Assembly (NCBI GenBank): GCA_017615795.1
Contig: JAFZZK010000005.1
Location: 98,810-162,809 of the forward strand
DNA from: Bacteroidales bacterium
GTDB taxonomy: Bacteria; Bacteroidota; Bacteroidia; Bacteroidales; WCHB1-69
Direction of reading: 5' to 3'
Length of the DNA stretch: 64,000 nucleotides
The position numbers and the translations under genes were made by a program. The notes under the pieces were generated by a model. It made no database searches. It saw nothing but the letters and a program-made list of their open reading frames with translations, and had not been told where the DNA came from. Within the stretch, counting starts at the first letter, position 1; the number at the start of each line of letters is the position of its first letter. Below, piece by piece: positions 18,701 to 27,654 of this stretch.

Positions 18701-21700
18701 AGGCGTTGTGTCGGGCGGTGTTGTGAGGGTGTTGACGTAAGGAGGTGTAGCCTCAACAGTAAAAGGTTGGTTGGTACAGGCAATATCTTCTCCCTTTACC
18801 TCCAATTCAGTAGGTCTTGTTCCTGTAATACAAATGTTGTCAATTTTGAAATAGCTATCAAAAGCAGACAAACACACTATTCCCAAGTTTGAAATTGATT
18901 TTGCTGCACCATCAAACTCCAGTTTAATATAGAGAGTGGTTGCATTGTCAACCGCATTTGCTGACTGCTCTGATAAATCCAATTCAAAAGATTTATTGTC
19001 AATTGCACTGGTTAATTCTTCTTCAATTCTTCCTTCTGTAAAGTTTGTAAAACTACTATTATCAAAGCTATATGATAATTGTACGGTAGTAAAACCGTGG
19101 TCAGTAGCACTGGTTCTCTCTATGCCATAATTAAATCTTAATTTAATATTACCACGATCAGAAGTTGAGGTTTTAAGTACAATACTTTTGCCATTGTTGT
19201 AATGTATTGTACAATTATCCTGAACGCCGTTAATCAAACCCAATGATTTGCCATCAGTAGGAACGAACGATGTAAAACTACTGGTTAAATTACCCTCGCC
19301 GTTGCTGTTAGAACCATTCCATCCGCCATACAAAATCTGTGAACCGGGTATCGAGCCATTTACGTCAGCCGAAATCGGAGAAGTAATATTGTTGAAAGAG
19401 GTCCATCCGGCAATCAGTTCTTCGTTGTCCTCAAATCCGAACTGGTTCCACTCGTGTACGTACAGATTCAAAGTCACCACACTATCGCAGCCGGTCACGG
19501 CCTCCAGCGTTTGGGTGTAGGTGCCGCTTGTATTGTAGCTGTAGCTGTGCCCTTTGGTGTCACTAATGATGTAGTTGCCGCCGCAAATGGTTTGGTTGTC
19601 TGTCACGGCATATACAGGATTCACCAGGATGCTGCCGTCAAAAGAGTTGGGGGCAGCGCAAACCGTCTGTGCATCGGGGTGCAACTCCACGTGGAAGGTA
19701 TAGGTGGCAGGTTCAGTGGGAGTGCCTTCAATAACGGTGGTGCCGTTTCCGCTCGTTACAGTCACGCCGGCAATCTGATTGGCATCTTGGCCGTCCTTTG
19801 TAAATGTAACCTGCGGAGCACAATCGCCGCTATGGCTGAAGGTAACCGCATCCATAGCGCTGTTCTGGCAAACAACCTGATCCAAATCGCCGCTGTCGTG
19901 GCCGAGGTGTGCGGTGTAGGTAATCGTCAGCGTCACGGGCACGCGGGCACTCAAACAACTGTTGTTCGGGTTGTATTGGGCCACATAATAGGTGAATACA
20001 CCCTCATTGGCCAGAGAGACGGTCGGCGCGGCAATGGACGTGGTGGAAGTGGCATCGGCATACCAACGCAACTCGTAGTCCGGGTCGGTGGTGCTAACCA
20101 TAGTGGAGAAAAAAGCGGTGCCGTCGGGAGCAGGACACACGTCTGCGGCGGGGCTCACGGAAGGGATATCCACCGTGATAATCTCCAAATCTTTCTCAGG
20201 ACTGATGGCGTCACAACCCTGTGCATTGCTGATCAGAGTTCTGTATTGCACATTGCCCGTGCTGAGGAAGTTGGAAGCCGTGATAGTCGTGCCCGTGGTC
20301 GTGTTGTAAGTGGCCTCGGCATCTGAGATGGCAACCCAAGACGAGGATCCGTCAGCCTTGAACTCCCAATTGTAAGTGTAGCCGTTGCCTACACCGCCGA
20401 CAATGCTGGCAGCCGTAAGCGTGACCTCTCCGTTAGGACAGATGGAGGTGGCAACACTCAATGTAGGAACAGCAATAGTGGGATCTTCACTGACCGTTAC
20501 CGTAACAGGGGTCGTGTTAACAACACAGGCTGCATCGTTGAAGTACACAACGGCAGCATAAATAGAATAGGAGCCTGCGTCAGACAGTTCTTGGGTGTAG
20601 GTGGCCGTGTTTGCGGCTGGGGCTGCAGCGGCACCGTCCTTGGAAATCATCCAGTTGAAAGTTGTGGCAAGATTGTGGGGAGCAGCCACACCAGACAAAG
20701 TGTAATCGTCACCTGTTACTTCCACGCTACCACCCTCGCAGAGTTCCGTGTAGTTGGCGGTGGGAGTGGCATAATTGGCAGGTAATACCACTACATTTAA
20801 GGTATAGCTGCCAGTGGCGGCCACTGCCTCGGCGCAGCCGATAGTGGCATAACGCTTGAAAACGTAAGTGCCATTTTCGGTCAAGCTGATGTCATCTTGT
20901 GTAAGTTCGTTCTTGTCGCTGTTGGCCACTGCGGTTTCAGCGCCACCGTCCTTGCTATAGCGCCATTCGTAAACAATGGTGCCGGAAGATGTCGTGGAGG
21001 CATCGGTCACGCTGCCAATAGTGAAACTGCTCGCAGTACATATATACTTGGAACCAGCGGTGATGGCACCCGGATCAACGGAAGATACGTTAACGGTGTA
21101 CTGTCCCAAAGAAGCCACTTTCTGTCCCAACACATTGACGTAGCGGGTGAAAACGTATGTGCCCATCTGGTTAAGCGTCAAGTCTTCTTGGGTAAGCTCG
21201 AGTTTGTCGACATCCAGACTCACTTCGTCAGCACCATTCAGAGAATATCCCCAAGAGTACTCAATGTTCTGTTCTGAAATGGCATCAGCAGCCGAGGTGT
21301 TGAATACGGTATAATTGGCACAAGGAGCTACAGCTGTGGAGCCGTCGGCAATCTCGCCCGTGCTTGCCCAATGTGCGTATAAGGTGACGGCAACGGTAGA
21401 AGTGCATTTTGTAGTGGCAGTTACTTGTGTGCCGCCAGCAGCTGCGGTAAACCAACCTAAGAAGATGTGATTTGGGCGGGTTGGTGACGTAAGATTGTTG
21501 CCGTATGTATTGTAGTAAAGTACATCAAAGGTGTTCGCAGCAGGAGCACCCACATAGTTCAAATCCAAAGATACTGTAAGAGTGAGAATTTCGTATGTGA
21601 TGATGACACGACCGTCTGCACCTTTGCCACCAGTATAATTGTTCAAACTCCTGCCTGCAGCACCAGAACCGCCGCCGCCATAATTGGAACCGTCGTTTCC

Positions 21701-22354
21701 ATTGGAGCTATATGTCACGCCGTTTCCTCCTGCGCCGCCACCTTCTGCTTTAGCTTCACCGCCATTGCCTCCGGAAGAGTTTGAGGAGGCGTTCTTTCCT
21801 GGATTTCCTTCACCAGATGTGCCGGCGCCGCCGCCGCCACCACCACTGGCGCTAGTTGCACTTAAAGTGCCGCCTTGTCTTCCAGTACCACCCTTACCGC
21901 CACTAAAGCCAGTTCCCTTAATTACTGAGCCGCCGTTTGCGCCGGCGTTAGTATTATTGTTTGGGCTCTTTCCGCCGCCGGCATTCACGTATGCATTGTT
22001 TTCGTTGGAGACAGTAACATAACTGTTTCCACCTGCAGAACCCCCACTACCGCCAGCACCAACATTGTATTTAATGATAGAGCCGGGTGTAATGGAAATG
22101 GCGGTAGTGTATTTGGCGTATGCGCCGCCACCACCACCACCGCAACCGGTCTTGTTGGTAGAGTTGCCGCCACCACCACCACCGCCCCAAGCTTCAAGCT
22201 GGGTAACTCTCCACGTTCCGGCAGGGGCTTCCCACTCGCCGGAACCTGCATCAGTGTACGGCTGTGTTTTAGTTTCAATGTTTTGGTTTTGTGCCTGCGC
22301 AATACCTGTCAACAGGCAGCATAGCATCATGGTCAGGATGAAAAGTTTTTTCAT
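15749..22354 (-). CDS. Giant secreted glycine-rich / Ig-like repeat protein with C-terminal FISUMP domain
   Basis: A 2201-residue protein starting MKKLFILTMM, with a signal peptide cleaved near QA-QN (residue 21/22). Residues about 56-255 are a glycine-rich domain with runs of six or seven Gly and WEAPAGTW at its head. About 265-340 is an InlB/Listeria-Bacteroides-like repeat (YYNTYGNNLTSPTRPNHIFLGWF split over short strands). About 345-2000 is a long series of Ig-like/PKD-like modules with Cys pairs, including two related jellyroll-like inserts marked by FKIDNIC and YITVDNVMI. The last 190 residues form a FISUMP (Fib_succ_major) domain with VRIGLTCWMRENL, WFVPT and LSIRCVKD. No type IX sorting tail is visible. 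Probably an adhesin or surface-display protein. It has its own promoter and terminator. Confidence 0.88.
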   Translation of the reverse strand: MKKLFILTMMLCCLLTGIAQAQNQNIETKTQPYTDAGSGEWEAPAGTWRVTQLEAWGGGGGGGNSTNKTGCGGGGGGAYAKYTTAISITPGSIIKYNVGAGGSGGSAGGNSYVTVSNENNAYVNAGGGKSPNNNTNAGANGGSVIKGTGFSGGKGGTGRQGGTLSATSASGGGGGGAGTSGEGNPGKNASSNSSGGNGGEAKAEGGGAGGNGVTYSSNGNDGSNYGGGGSGAAGRSLNNYTGGKGADGRVIITYEILTLTVSLDLNYVGAPAANTFDVLYYNTYGNNLTSPTRPNHIFLGWFTAAAGGTQVTATTKCTSTVAVTLYAHWASTGEIADGSTAVAPCANYTVFNTSAADAISEQNIEYSWGYSLNGADEVSLDVDKLELTQEDLTLNQMGTYVFTRYVNVLGQKVASLGQYTVNVSSVDPGAITAGSKYICTASSFTIGSVTDASTTSSGTIVYEWRYSKDGGAETAVANSDKNELTQDDISLTENGTYVFKRYATIGCAEAVAATGSYTLNVVVLPANYATPTANYTELCEGGSVEVTGDDYTLSGVAAPHNLATTFNWMISKDGAAAAPAANTATYTQELSDAGSYSIYAAVVYFNDAACVVNTTPVTVTVSEDPTIAVPTLSVATSICPNGEVTLTAASIVGGVGNGYTYNWEFKADGSSSWVAISDAEATYNTTTGTTITASNFLSTGNVQYRTLISNAQGCDAISPEKDLEIITVDIPSVSPAADVCPAPDGTAFFSTMVSTTDPDYELRWYADATSTTSIAAPTVSLANEGVFTYYVAQYNPNNSCLSARVPVTLTITYTAHLGHDSGDLDQVVCQNSAMDAVTFSHSGDCAPQVTFTKDGQDANQIAGVTVTSGNGTTVIEGTPTEPATYTFHVELHPDAQTVCAAPNSFDGSILVNPVYAVTDNQTICGGNYIISDTKGHSYSYNTSGTYTQTLEAVTGCDSVVTLNLYVHEWNQFGFEDNEELIAGWTSFNNITSPISADVNGSIPGSQILYGGWNGSNSNGEGNLTSSFTSFVPTDGKSLGLINGVQDNCTIHYNNGKSIVLKTSTSDRGNIKLRFNYGIERTSATDHGFTTVQLSYSFDNSSFTNFTEGRIEEELTSAIDNKSFELDLSEQSANAVDNATTLYIKLEFDGAAKSISNLGIVCLSAFDSYFKIDNICITGTRPTELEVKGEDIACTNQPFTVEATPPYVNTLTTPPDTTPVIYKWERIVNGTSTVLDETSSKLVDNDVPAGNYQYKVSVGESPCGQSATLNVQGIEPAYNLGVVRHAQVCSNRLGHESNFDYIDPDCQYVDGMFIVTPDLEDMRTPGTYTCQLSIPSSNPCDSVITLELEVLKAFDTTIVANICLGETYNLYGFDITPTVEGITYYTSDPTWTCSTGCDSIYRLTLITSSVRKTLESEYDVTLAAWPMDNGTTNFSAACGVKTSGSSFITGTSTNSPKFDLETNNGRTPTSDYCYAAASNNKGLRWPNLSSTCSGSSAFGGGGGNPTYKDFSGLYFEIKIDPYDYSNLKLKFDYKRDNASTSNAQAFNKVNYYYKFSESDSYHSLGAANINSTNWASQSLDFSSASTQDEHEMYLKVEFTGGNPGGTESCGLLQGSKYLPSYITVDNVMIWGDRIARATLDGTAQTCSDTYVCEGDNVTFNCQGDDTYFKFYVVDATANKDTAFNGETTLTLTPAQTTTYYIKAVEQTTMCDSVWGPFNVELIKKPTISYVSGSNDEGICGNNVFDIKISIEDAASYTFTWLTSGQVVPEGIDFNNNNDTITIGGAFTNGGSANYYIEANPDNRCSTGSVTQNGTIASRVMPTFTQTLGSDTVCQGDTMQFVISNMDNLNFTLVPEDERFAWTTATATLSNKDTLAYRADEATHTARHYLTVKQNGCTTVDSIDIVVYNLVGDTLRLHGGHYVMNYGDIFLDADSLELPDLMHNGEAVPEIMIASITQSGGAKIYPNNMTDLTTTIMWTITDQCGKQHTRVQTLTFELPPCGDADHYTVTDVDGNTYSTVRIGLTCWMRENLKTLHYADGTPVAKAMGYVNSDFQNADNTADIFGRLYSWYSAMNLPEGSTAIPTTNEFGHVQGVCPDGWFVPTPEYFMSLHDIDMDHMRTNTYWLDGGGDNSTEFSIMPGGYYNSSNDRYENILGNAYFWTTDLSGSGTPKTFEADCHCYKWQVYDYSPGNALSIRCVKDKD

Positions 22355-22428
22355 ATAAAAAAGTTTAGATTCTAATATTCTTTTATGAGAAAATAAAATA
22401 TAATTTTGCAATTTTGGCAAATAATCAG

Positions 22429-22436
22429 CAAAGATA
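22429..22436 (-). promoter_or_regulatory. -7 box for the giant secreted protein
   Basis: TATCTTTG on the minus strand, about 75 nt before the start codon. The 22355-22655 spacer is very AT-rich and contains this box, the divergent sbcD box and nothing else that I could recognise. Confidence 0.55.
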
Positions 22437-22590
22437 TTCTTTTTATCAACATAAGCAACATTTTACGAAACAAAATAAGTGAAATTATTGATTTCTAATA
22501 AATTAAAAATATTAAAAAATGTTAATGTGAAAAATTGCATGTGAATCCATTTCTATTATCATGGAGCTGTCCTCATATTCTTTTTTTGAG

Positions 22591-22598
22591 TATTTTTG
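22591..22598 (+). promoter_or_regulatory. -7 box for sbcDC
   Basis: TATTTTTG on the plus strand, 57 nt before the sbcD start. Confidence 0.6.
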
Positions 22599-22655
22599 CG
22601 GCTGCAAAATCTATGGTTTGCACCAAATCAAACTATAAAAACACAATAAAAAAGA

Positions 22656-23807
22656 ATGAAAATACTACATCTTTCAGACCTGCATCTTGGAAAACGCGTG
22701 AACGGCTTCCCCATGTTGGAAGATCAAAAGTTCATCCTTGATCAAATCCTCAGACAAATAGACGACATGCAACCGCAAGCCGTCATAATCGCGGGCGACG
22801 TGTACGACAAGTCCGTGCCGGCAGCGGAAGCGGTGGAGCTCCTCGACGAATTCCTCTGCGATCTTGCAAAACGGAGACTGCAGGTGTTCGTCGTCAGCGG
22901 CAACCACGATTCCGTGGAACGACTGGCCTTTGCCTCCCGTCTCATAGAAAACAGCGGTGTCCACATCGCCCGCGTCTACGACGGACACGTGGAACCCGTC
23001 GTGCTGCAGGACGAAAACGGACCCGTGAACATCTACATGATGCCCTTTGTGAAACCCTTCGTCGTGAAAGAGCTTTTCCCCGATGAAAGCATCAGCACTT
23101 ACACAGACGCGCTCTCCGTTGCCGTGAAGCAGATGAACGTCAACGAGCATGAACGGAACATGTTAGTCGCGCACCAGTTTGTGACGGGCACCAAAGGCGT
23201 GGCCGGCGTGCGCCGCTCCGATTCCGAAGACGTCTCCGTAGGAGGTCTCGACAATGTGGACGCCTCCGCGTTCGCGCCATTCGACTATGTGGCACTCGGC
23301 CACATCCACAGCCCGCAAAGCATCGACGGCTACGACCATATCCGCTATTGCGGATCGCCGCTGAAATACTCCTTTTCGGAAGCCAAACACAAAAAGTCCC
23401 TTATCGTTGTGGATTTCGGCCCAAAGGGCAACCTCAGCATCACTCCCATCCCGTTGACCCCCAAGCACGACATGCGCGAAATTCGCGGCACCTACGAGCA
23501 ACTCACGGACGCCCACTACTACACGGGCACCGCCACCGACGACTACCTCCATGTCACACTCACTGACGAGCAGGATGTGGTGGACGCCTTGGCCAAACTG
23601 CGCACCATCTACCCCAACATCATGTTACTGGATTACGACAACAACAGGACCCGCAACTCGAAAGTGGTTACCGGCAGCGCCGACATGTCGAAAAGCCCGA
23701 TAGATATCATTTCAGAATTCTTCAAAACGCGCAACGGCGACACGGAAATGACCGACGAGCAGAGGAAATACGTACAAACATTAATTGACAATATCTGGGA
23801 GGACTAA
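22656..23807 (+). CDS. sbcD: Exonuclease subunit SbcD (Mre11 family)
   Basis: A 383-residue calcineurin-fold nuclease subunit that works with SbcC to cut hairpins and process DNA ends. The phosphoesterase motifs are in order: HLSDLHLGKR (residues 5-14), IAGDVYDKS, VSGNHDSVERL, AHQFV and ALGHIHSPQ. The C-terminal part (about 275-383) is the capping and SbcC-binding region. The start follows the promoter at 22591 directly. SbcC begins 2 nt after its stop codon. Confidence 0.96.
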   Translation: MKILHLSDLHLGKRVNGFPMLEDQKFILDQILRQIDDMQPQAVIIAGDVYDKSVPAAEAVELLDEFLCDLAKRRLQVFVVSGNHDSVERLAFASRLIENSGVHIARVYDGHVEPVVLQDENGPVNIYMMPFVKPFVVKELFPDESISTYTDALSVAVKQMNVNEHERNMLVAHQFVTGTKGVAGVRRSDSEDVSVGGLDNVDASAFAPFDYVALGHIHSPQSIDGYDHIRYCGSPLKYSFSEAKHKKSLIVVDFGPKGNLSITPIPLTPKHDMREIRGTYEQLTDAHYYTGTATDDYLHVTLTDEQDVVDALAKLRTIYPNIMLLDYDNNRTRNSKVVTGSADMSKSPIDIISEFFKTRNGDTEMTDEQRKYVQTLIDNIWED

Positions 23808-23809
23808 CC

Positions 23810-26566
23810 ATGAAACCTATAAAACTCACCTTGGCCGCATTCGGCTCCTACATCCACGAGACCACCATCGACTTCACGAAACTGGGTAAAAACGGCCTTT
23901 ATCTGATTGCCGGCGACACGGGCGCGGGCAAGACCATGATCTTCGACGCCATCACCTACGCACTGTACGGCAAGCCCAGCGGCACCGACCGCACGGCCAA
24001 CGATTTGCGCTCCGACTATGCCCAGGACAAAGACCGCACCTTCGTGCGCTTCACCTTCTCGGTGGGCGGGCAAGAATACACCGTGACACGCCATCTGCCC
24101 TACCTTCGTCCTGTGGAAAGGGGAAGTGGATTCACGACCGCAAAAAGCAACGCCAGACTGGAGTTCTCCGATGGCACGCCTTCCATCGAAGGCATTGAGG
24201 CCGTCAACCGGAAGGTGATTGAAATCATCAAGCTGGCCGACACGCAGTTCTCCCAAATCGAGATGATTGCGCAAGGCGCCTTCCGCGAACTCCTCAGCGC
24301 CAGCACGGAAGATCGCATCAAAATCTTCCGGAAACTATTCCAGACCGAACGCTACGAGAGGCTGCAAAACAAGCTGAAAGAAGACCTGAAGACGCTGAAA
24401 GACACCCTTAAAACCAAGGAGACTGAACTGAAACAGGAGACCAAGCACATACAGTGCGCAAAAGATGACCCCGAGGCGGAATTTCTGCGACTATCCTTGG
24501 AAAACGGTCTGTTGGAAAACCTTTGGACGGAACTCATCGACCGCATCTTGAGCCGCGACAACAAGGCCGACAACGACATAGAGCAACAGATTAAAAAGAC
24601 AGAGGAACGCCTCAAAGATCTGGACTCCCTGATCGGCAAAGCAGGGATGCAGGAAAAACTGCACCAGACCGAAGAGTTGAAAAAACAAAAGGAGAACGAT
24701 AAAATTGCATTGGAAAAAAAGCTGCAAGAAGCCAAAGAAAAACAACCTGAAATCGACAAACTCGCCCAAGAGGTCGGCACCATCACAGGCAGCTTGGGCG
24801 ACTACGATACCTTGGCGGAGAAAAAAAACTTGCAGAAAAATCTGCAGACCGGAATCAAGAAAACGGCGGAGGCCATTCAGAAAGGGACAGATGCGAACCT
24901 GGGGTTGGACAAAGAGATCAAGAAGCTGAAAGACGAACTGGCAGGGTTGGCCAATGCCGGCACTCAAAAAGTGACATTGGAAAACGAGAAGAAGGTGCTG
25001 GAAACGGAGAAAACCAACTTGCAGAACCTTCACCAAAACATACTCAAAATACAAAAGGATTGCGACCTGTTTCGCAAAGTGCAGGGCGAATACAATAAAG
25101 CATACGGGGAAGCGCAGCAAAAGAAGGCCCTGGCAGACGAGAAGGAGAAGGCCTTCCTGGACGAGCAGGCCGGCATCATGGCCGAAACATTAGAGGAGGG
25201 CAAGCCCTGTCCGGTGTGCGGCTCCGTCCACCATCCTCACAAAGCCGTAAAATCCACCGCCGCCCCCACGGAAGATGAGGTGAAAAAAGCGAAAAGGGAA
25301 GCGGAGACAGCCCAGGCAGAAGTTGCATCCAAAAGTCAGGCTGCCGGTGAGATCAAGGGACAAATCAAAACCGCCCAAGATGCCGCCGAGAAGGAAATCC
25401 GCACCCTGCTGGGCGAATGTAACATAAAGGATGCCCCGAAACGCATCACCACCCGACTTAAAGAGATCACCTCCTCCATAGAGGACATCGTGAAGAAGAT
25501 CCAGGCAGAAGTGGACAACATCGCGCGGAAAGAATTGCTAAACAAACAGATTCCCGAAAAAGAGAAAAAACTTGACGACGACAAGCAGAAGGTTGCCGAG
25601 ATGGACAAGAAACTGGTTGCCGACAAAACGGCACTGCAGCAAACCGACACGTTGGTCAATGAGCTTGCAAAGAAACTACCGTACGCCGACAAGACCGCCG
25701 CGATGGCCGAAATCGAAAAACGGAACAAGAAAGCCGCCAACATCAAGCAAGACATCGAAAATGCACAGAAGCATTTCAACGACAGCGTGAACGAGATCTC
25801 CACATTGGGGGGCAGCATCAAAGAGCTTAAGAAGCAGCTTGAAGGAACGCCCGCCATCGACAAGGCTGCCGTGGAAACCGAAAAGAGCACCCTTACAGAG
25901 AGAAAGGGGACCCTAAGCAAGGAGGCGCAAGACGTCAAGACCCGCATCAGCAACAACAGCAACACCAAGCAAAACATCGCCGGTGTGGTGAAACGGATAT
26001 CCGAACTCAACAACCACATTAGATGGATGAGCACGTTGGTGGACATCATGACGGGCCAGAACAAGGGCTCAAGCAAGGTGATGTTGGAGACCTACGTGCA
26101 GATGAACTACTTGGACCGCGTGGTCGCCTACGCCAACACCCGCTACATGCAGATGTCATCCGGCCAATATGAGCTGAAACGGGCCGACAGCACCGGCGGA
26201 GGCCGGCAGCAGCAAGGCTTGGACCTAAACGTGCTGGACCACCACACCGGCAAGGAACGCAGTGTAAACAGCCTTTCCGGCGGCGAGGCATTCATGGCAT
26301 CCCTCTGCCTGGCCTTGGGACTGAGCGACGCCGTGCAAGCCTCTGCCGGCGGCATCCGCCTCGACAGTCTCTTTGTGGATGAAGGCTTCGGCTCCTTGGA
26401 TGGTGAATCCCTCCAGCACGCCCTCCGCGCCCTGTCCGACCTCACCGAAGGCGACCGCCTCGTGGGACTTATCTCCCACGTTTCCGACCTTGACGAGAAA
26501 ATCGACAAGAAAATCATTGTCACCAAAGACGATGTCGATGGCAGCAGCGTCACTATTGTGACATAG
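23810..26566 (+). CDS. sbcC: Exonuclease subunit SbcC (Rad50 family)
   Basis: A 918-residue SMC-like ATPase. Walker A is GDTGAGKTMIFDAI (about 38-51), followed by the Q-loop. Long coiled coils flank the zinc hook CPVC at 467-470. The C-terminal half has the signature SLSGGEAFMASLCLALGLSD and Walker B DSLFVDEGFGSLD, followed by the ISHV switch. The arrangement matches SbcC/Rad50; length is a little below the E. coli protein because the coiled coil is shorter. The 2-nt gap to sbcD supports coupled expression of the nuclease complex. Confidence 0.96.
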   Translation: MKPIKLTLAAFGSYIHETTIDFTKLGKNGLYLIAGDTGAGKTMIFDAITYALYGKPSGTDRTANDLRSDYAQDKDRTFVRFTFSVGGQEYTVTRHLPYLRPVERGSGFTTAKSNARLEFSDGTPSIEGIEAVNRKVIEIIKLADTQFSQIEMIAQGAFRELLSASTEDRIKIFRKLFQTERYERLQNKLKEDLKTLKDTLKTKETELKQETKHIQCAKDDPEAEFLRLSLENGLLENLWTELIDRILSRDNKADNDIEQQIKKTEERLKDLDSLIGKAGMQEKLHQTEELKKQKENDKIALEKKLQEAKEKQPEIDKLAQEVGTITGSLGDYDTLAEKKNLQKNLQTGIKKTAEAIQKGTDANLGLDKEIKKLKDELAGLANAGTQKVTLENEKKVLETEKTNLQNLHQNILKIQKDCDLFRKVQGEYNKAYGEAQQKKALADEKEKAFLDEQAGIMAETLEEGKPCPVCGSVHHPHKAVKSTAAPTEDEVKKAKREAETAQAEVASKSQAAGEIKGQIKTAQDAAEKEIRTLLGECNIKDAPKRITTRLKEITSSIEDIVKKIQAEVDNIARKELLNKQIPEKEKKLDDDKQKVAEMDKKLVADKTALQQTDTLVNELAKKLPYADKTAAMAEIEKRNKKAANIKQDIENAQKHFNDSVNEISTLGGSIKELKKQLEGTPAIDKAAVETEKSTLTERKGTLSKEAQDVKTRISNNSNTKQNIAGVVKRISELNNHIRWMSTLVDIMTGQNKGSSKVMLETYVQMNYLDRVVAYANTRYMQMSSGQYELKRADSTGGGRQQQGLDLNVLDHHTGKERSVNSLSGGEAFMASLCLALGLSDAVQASAGGIRLDSLFVDEGFGSLDGESLQHALRALSDLTEGDRLVGLISHVSDLDEKIDKKIIVTKDDVDGSSVTIVT

Positions 26567-26588
26567 GGAAAATCCGGAAAACCAACAC

Positions 26589-27539
26589 CTATTCTTCAGG
26601 CAGTGCCTTGAATCCCAAGCCCATAATCTCGGAACTCTCAATCACGTTCACGAAGGAGGCAGGGTCGAGGCGACGCAGGTTGGATTTGAGCTTTACAAGG
26701 TCTGTACGGTCGAGGGTGACATAAATCATCTGGCGCTCAACGCCCTGATAGAGCCCCGTGCCCGCGAAGATAGTGCCGCCGCGCTTCAAATCGTGCAGGA
26801 TGTATTCGCGCACCTCGCTCACCTTGTCGGTAACGATGAAGGCTGTCTTGTACGACTTGAGACCATCAACAATGAGGTCGATGATCTTGCTCTCGATGGC
26901 AATCAGGATGATGGAATAAATCGGGAGGCGGATTTGCTTGAAGGCGATGAGCGTGGTAAGGGTGATGCAGGAATCGACCACCAGCACCAGTGTGCCGAGG
27001 GAAATCTTGGTGTATTTGTGCAGGATCATGGAGATGATGTCGCTGCCGCCCGAGGTGGCACCCGACTTGAAGATGAGGCCGATGGCGACACCGTAGATGA
27101 CACCGCCCACCACTGTGTTCAAGAAATAGTCGGGGCGGAAGAATTGCTCGCTATGCGGGATCTGCACGAGTCCATGGATGCCCTCACTGCCATTCAGGAT
27201 GCCCTCATGAATAACGGGATTGTATCCCCATGTGGTCTCCAACAACCATGTGAAAAAGAAAATCAAGATGGTGGAAACCACGGTCTTGACGCCAAAGCGC
27301 GGGCCCAGGATCCAAGTGCCGATGAGCAACAGGGGAATATCCATACAAATGGCATAATAACTTATTTTCCACGGCCATACGGTATTCAAGACGTTGGAAA
27401 GGCCATACGTGCCGCCAGGCGCCAACAAATAGGGATTCACAAACATCACATCGCCCACGGCGAAGAGAAAACTGCCCAGGACGAGCAGGAAATAAGCCCA
27501 CACCTGATCTTTGCTGAAATCTTTAAATATCTTATTCAT
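26589..27539 (-). CDS. YitT family membrane protein (DUF2179 domain), second paralogue
   Basis: A 316-residue paralogue of the protein at 10950-11816. It has five or six membrane segments within about residues 14-215, the family motif FKSGATSGGSDIISMIL, and a C-terminal DUF2179 domain (about 228-316, VREYILHDLKRGGTIF... and RRLDPASFVNVIESSEIMG). It has a larger periplasmic loop than the first copy (around residues 100-135). It converges with sbcC, separated by 22 nt with no clear terminator. Function is unassigned in the family. Confidence 0.88.
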   Translation of the reverse strand: MNKIFKDFSKDQVWAYFLLVLGSFLFAVGDVMFVNPYLLAPGGTYGLSNVLNTVWPWKISYYAICMDIPLLLIGTWILGPRFGVKTVVSTILIFFFTWLLETTWGYNPVIHEGILNGSEGIHGLVQIPHSEQFFRPDYFLNTVVGGVIYGVAIGLIFKSGATSGGSDIISMILHKYTKISLGTLVLVVDSCITLTTLIAFKQIRLPIYSIILIAIESKIIDLIVDGLKSYKTAFIVTDKVSEVREYILHDLKRGGTIFAGTGLYQGVERQMIYVTLDRTDLVKLKSNLRRLDPASFVNVIESSEIMGLGFKALPEE

Positions 27540-27568
27540 AGTCTTTTATATTTTGTCGTTCAAAGCCG

Positions 27569-27606
27569 CAAAAGTAGTTATTTTTTCTGCATTTTTTGTA
27601 CCTTTG
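27569..27606. promoter_or_regulatory. Divergent -7 boxes for YitT (minus) and purA (plus)
   Basis: TACTTTTG on the minus strand at 27569-27576 faces away from TACCTTTG on the plus strand at 27599-27606. The 22-nt gap means the two RNA polymerase footprints would overlap. Confidence 0.55.
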
Positions 27607-27654
27607 CCGCGATTTTGCGTCATAACGCATATACGTCATTTTTTTACAGAAAAC

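Noticed and set aside
21600-22250. Repetitive DNA resembling a CRISPR or satellite array in the giant gene
   Set aside because: It is the coding sequence of the glycine-rich domain: GGN codon repeats without spaced identical units.
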